Origin: Hypericum androsaemum
Lineage: Eukaryota; Streptophyta; Magnoliopsida; Malpighiales; Hypericaceae
Direction of reading: 5' to 3'
Assembly: GCA_963995505.1 (NCBI GenBank)
Contig: OZ023190.1
Span: forward strand, 620,001 to 684,000
DNA length: 64,000 nucleotides
Made by a program: the position numbers and the translations under genes
Shown here: positions 61,704 through 64,000 of the stretch, in pieces
How positions within the stretch are numbered: the first letter of the stretch is position 1
Layout: each line of letters opens with the position of its first letter
Notes under the pieces: generated by a model
What the model saw: the letters and a program-made list of their open reading frames with translations, nothing else
Database searches by the model: none
What the model was told of the DNA's origin: nothing

Positions 61704-62246
61704 ATCCCCCACATGAATGATGATTAATGCATGCAGACTCTAATTGAAAGTTCTGACGTATTATTATTGCATCGAGACAGGTAGCTTGCGGCTTTGAACC
61801 TTCTCTAGTAATATGTTATCAGATTTACTCGCTGCTCGGTGAACGTGATATCTTGAACCGTCAGCTTTTGGCGTAAACCAAGACAATAATATTTACACAA
61901 TAATAACCCTAGTATATTTGGGTTCTCACGTTGTGTCCGTTTCGGCCATGGACTGTTTCTTGGATTCATAAGTATTTTTCCCATTTGAAGCGGCCTCACT
62001 TTATACTTACATAGGTGATCTCCTATCAGAAATATCCTGCCATACTCCACCTTTATCAAGGTATAGGAATCATTAAAAGCGTAATGCTTAACCTTACCAC
62101 ACCTCTGCAGGTTAATACCTGGGCAGCTTCTGAGAATGAGATAGGTTCCAGGTGATTAACTAAACCCTTCATAACTTAGTTGTATCATTGAACCAAGTTT
62201 GTGGGATCTCCACTCGTCATGGTTGAGTTACCGCTATGGACGTTCT

Positions 62247-64000
62247 TTAGTGTGTGGATTTTAATCTCATTCCCCTTACTGCATTGTACATTTGATCTCT
62301 ATTGATTCCTTTCGTAAAAGGATCAGCTAAGTTGCCCTTGGACTTTACGTAATTAATGGTGATCACCCCACTAGAAATCAACTGTCTAACGGTATTGTGT
62401 CTCCGACGGATATGTCGAGACTTTCTATTGTACATTGTACTTTGTGCTCTCCCGATTGCAGATATGCTATCACAATGTATCAATACGGGAGACACCGGTT
62501 TGCTCCAGTACGGAATATCCTCTAGGAAGTTTCTGAGCCATTCAGCTTCTTCCCTAGCTTTGTCTAGTGCTATAAACTCCGACTCCATGGTGGATCGAGC
62601 TATGCACGTTGTTTAGAGAATTTCCAAGACACAGCTCCTCCTCCTTTGGTGAATACGTATCCACTCGTAGATTTGGAGTCCTTAGTGTCTGATATCCAGT
62701 TTGCGTCACTGTATCCTTCTAATACAGCTGGATATTTAGAATAATGTATGCCATAGTTTATGGTATGTTTTAAATACCGTAAAACTCTTTCCAGCGCTAG
62801 CCAGTGATCCTTCTCTGGATTACTTGTAAATCTACTAAGCTTACTAACTGAGTACGCAATATCGGGACGTGTACAGTTTGTTAAATACATCAAGCTCCCG
62901 ATAATCTGCGCATACCTCAGTTGAGATACTGGGTCCCCTCGATTCTTGGCTAAGTGTAGATTCAAATCTATTGGAGTCTTAACCGGAGGTTTGTCAAAAG
63001 CTTTAAATTTCTTGAGCACACTTTCCACGTAGTGGGATTGCGTCAAGATAATTTCGTCAGCTTTCTTAGAGATTTTTATTCCTAGTATGACGTCTGCCAG
63101 ACCCATATCTTTCATGTCAAAGTGGTTCTTTAACATGTTCTTAGTTAAGTCATCTACGTAGAGACATACAATTACGTAAGCTTCAGGTGTGCCCTTAATG
63201 TAAACACATTTATCGCACTCATTGATCTTAAATCTATTTGACAGCATTGTCCTGTCAAATTTCTCGTGCCACTGTTTTGGTGCTTGTTTTAGCCCGTATA
63301 GTGACTTGACTAGCCGACACACTTTATGCTCTTGACCAGGAGCCACAAATCTTTCAGGTTGCTCCATGTATATCTCCTCTTCCAGTTCTCCATTTAGGAA
63401 AGCTATTTTTACGTCCATTTGGTGGATCTCGAGGTTATAGAGTGCCGCAACAGCTATGAGTACTCTAATTGATATGATTCTTGTGACCGGTGAATACGTG
63501 TCAAAGAAATCATATCCCTCCTTCTGTTTGAACCCCTTAGCTACCAATCGAGCTTTGTATTTATCGATTGATCCATCAGCTTTGTATTTCCTTTTAAGGA
63601 TCCACCTGCATCCCAAAGGTTTGCAGCCCAGTGGGAGATCCACGATTTTCTACGTGTGGTTTTGCATAATGGATTGTATCTCACTATTGATAGCTTCTTT
63701 CCAGAGAGGAGCATCTGGACTGGACAATACCTCTTGGATTGTCCTGGGTTCATCTTCTAACGCTTAGGTTAGATAATCTGGACCAAAGGATTTGGTTACC
63801 TTCGTCCGTTTACTACATCTAGGTTCATCATCTTCCTGATTTGACCCTTGCGTAGTCTCGTGAGCCCTTTTCTTTGGACTTCCTTCCTTTCTTTCTTTAT
63901 TAGGAAAGCCATTCTCAAAGAACATTGCGTTCCTTGATTCGATGACTATTCCCGCATTTATCTCAGGGTTTTTAGATTTATACACCAAAAATCGATAAGC
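62247..64000 (-). pseudogene. copia pol relic, partial (unit C)
   Basis: RNase H, RT and the integrase C-terminal part, with stops at 63652-63650 and 63766-63764 and the same frameshift near 62602. The integrase core and protease lie beyond the window end. Confidence 0.92.

Larger units (their letters stand above)
43583..64000. repeat. Tandem repeat unit C, cut by the window edge
   Basis: Third unit, containing the equivalent of unit A 1-20418. The offset from A is a constant 43,582. One substitution relative to A and B was seen at 55868. The unit stops inside the copia pol relic because the window ends there. Confidence 0.95.
60810..64000 (-). mobile_element. 5'-truncated Ty1/copia element, cut by the window edge (unit C)
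   Basis: Same element as 17228-21717; only the 3' LTR and the pol part up to the integrase C-terminus lie inside the window. The unit B copy is hidden in the gap. Confidence 0.9.

Noticed and set aside
1..64000. CRISPR arrays, operons, ribosome binding sites or bacterial mobile elements.
   Set aside because: Introns, LTR elements and TNL genes show plant nuclear DNA. The only large repeats are the tandem unit and transposon termini.
24692..64000. Inverted or palindromic arrangement of units.
   Set aside because: All three units lie in the same orientation with constant positive offsets.

Overview
This is nuclear DNA of a flowering plant, very probably a eudicot. It carries complete TIR-NBS-LRR (TNL) immune receptor genes with the usual plant intron layout, AT-rich spacers and broken plant-type Ty1/copia retrotransposons. 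TNL genes are missing from grasses, so a grass is unlikely. I cannot name the genus.

The window is one 24,691-bp unit repeated head to tail almost three times. Unit A is 1-24691. Unit B is 24692-43582 and is interrupted by 200 Ns at 40816-41015. Unit C is 43583-64000 and is cut by the window edge. The offsets A to B (24,691), B to C (18,891) and A to C (43,582) stay constant wherever I compared them, so there is no net indel between units. The Ns stand in for exactly 6,000 bp of unit sequence (16125-22124 of unit A). By eye I found only two base differences between copies (39895 and 55868). This is either a very recent tandem amplification or an assembly duplication.

Each unit, in unit A coordinates, runs as follows. 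The 3' part of an intact four-exon TNL gene lies at 1-3167; its TIR exon and promoter are at 22866-24301, at the far end of the unit. Its 3' flank holds the remains of a small secreted-peptide gene (4156-4656), split by a 344-bp hAT-like MITE. Next come a TIR-exon relic (5692-6300) and a two-exon secreted-peptide-like gene on the minus strand (6593-7197). A GC-rich island (7440-7981) and a LINE RNase H scrap follow. A broken copia element with three LTRs and a 5-bp target duplication occupies 8931-12695 and contains a piece of a second LTR element. Then come an LRR/C-JID relic (12955-13750), a second secreted-peptide-like gene (14391-15000), a TNL promoter relic, an AT-rich palindromic block, a C-JID scrap joined to a LINE zinc-binding scrap, and a 5'-truncated copia element on the minus strand (17228-21717).

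The receptor is the only clearly functional protein gene, and its three copies encode the same protein where they overlap. The unit also preserves at least three older rounds of TNL duplication and decay, each with the same 3' flank. The flank carries the peptide-like gene pointing towards the receptor, and I find that convergent pair the most interesting undescribed feature. No RNA genes or CRISPR arrays were seen.
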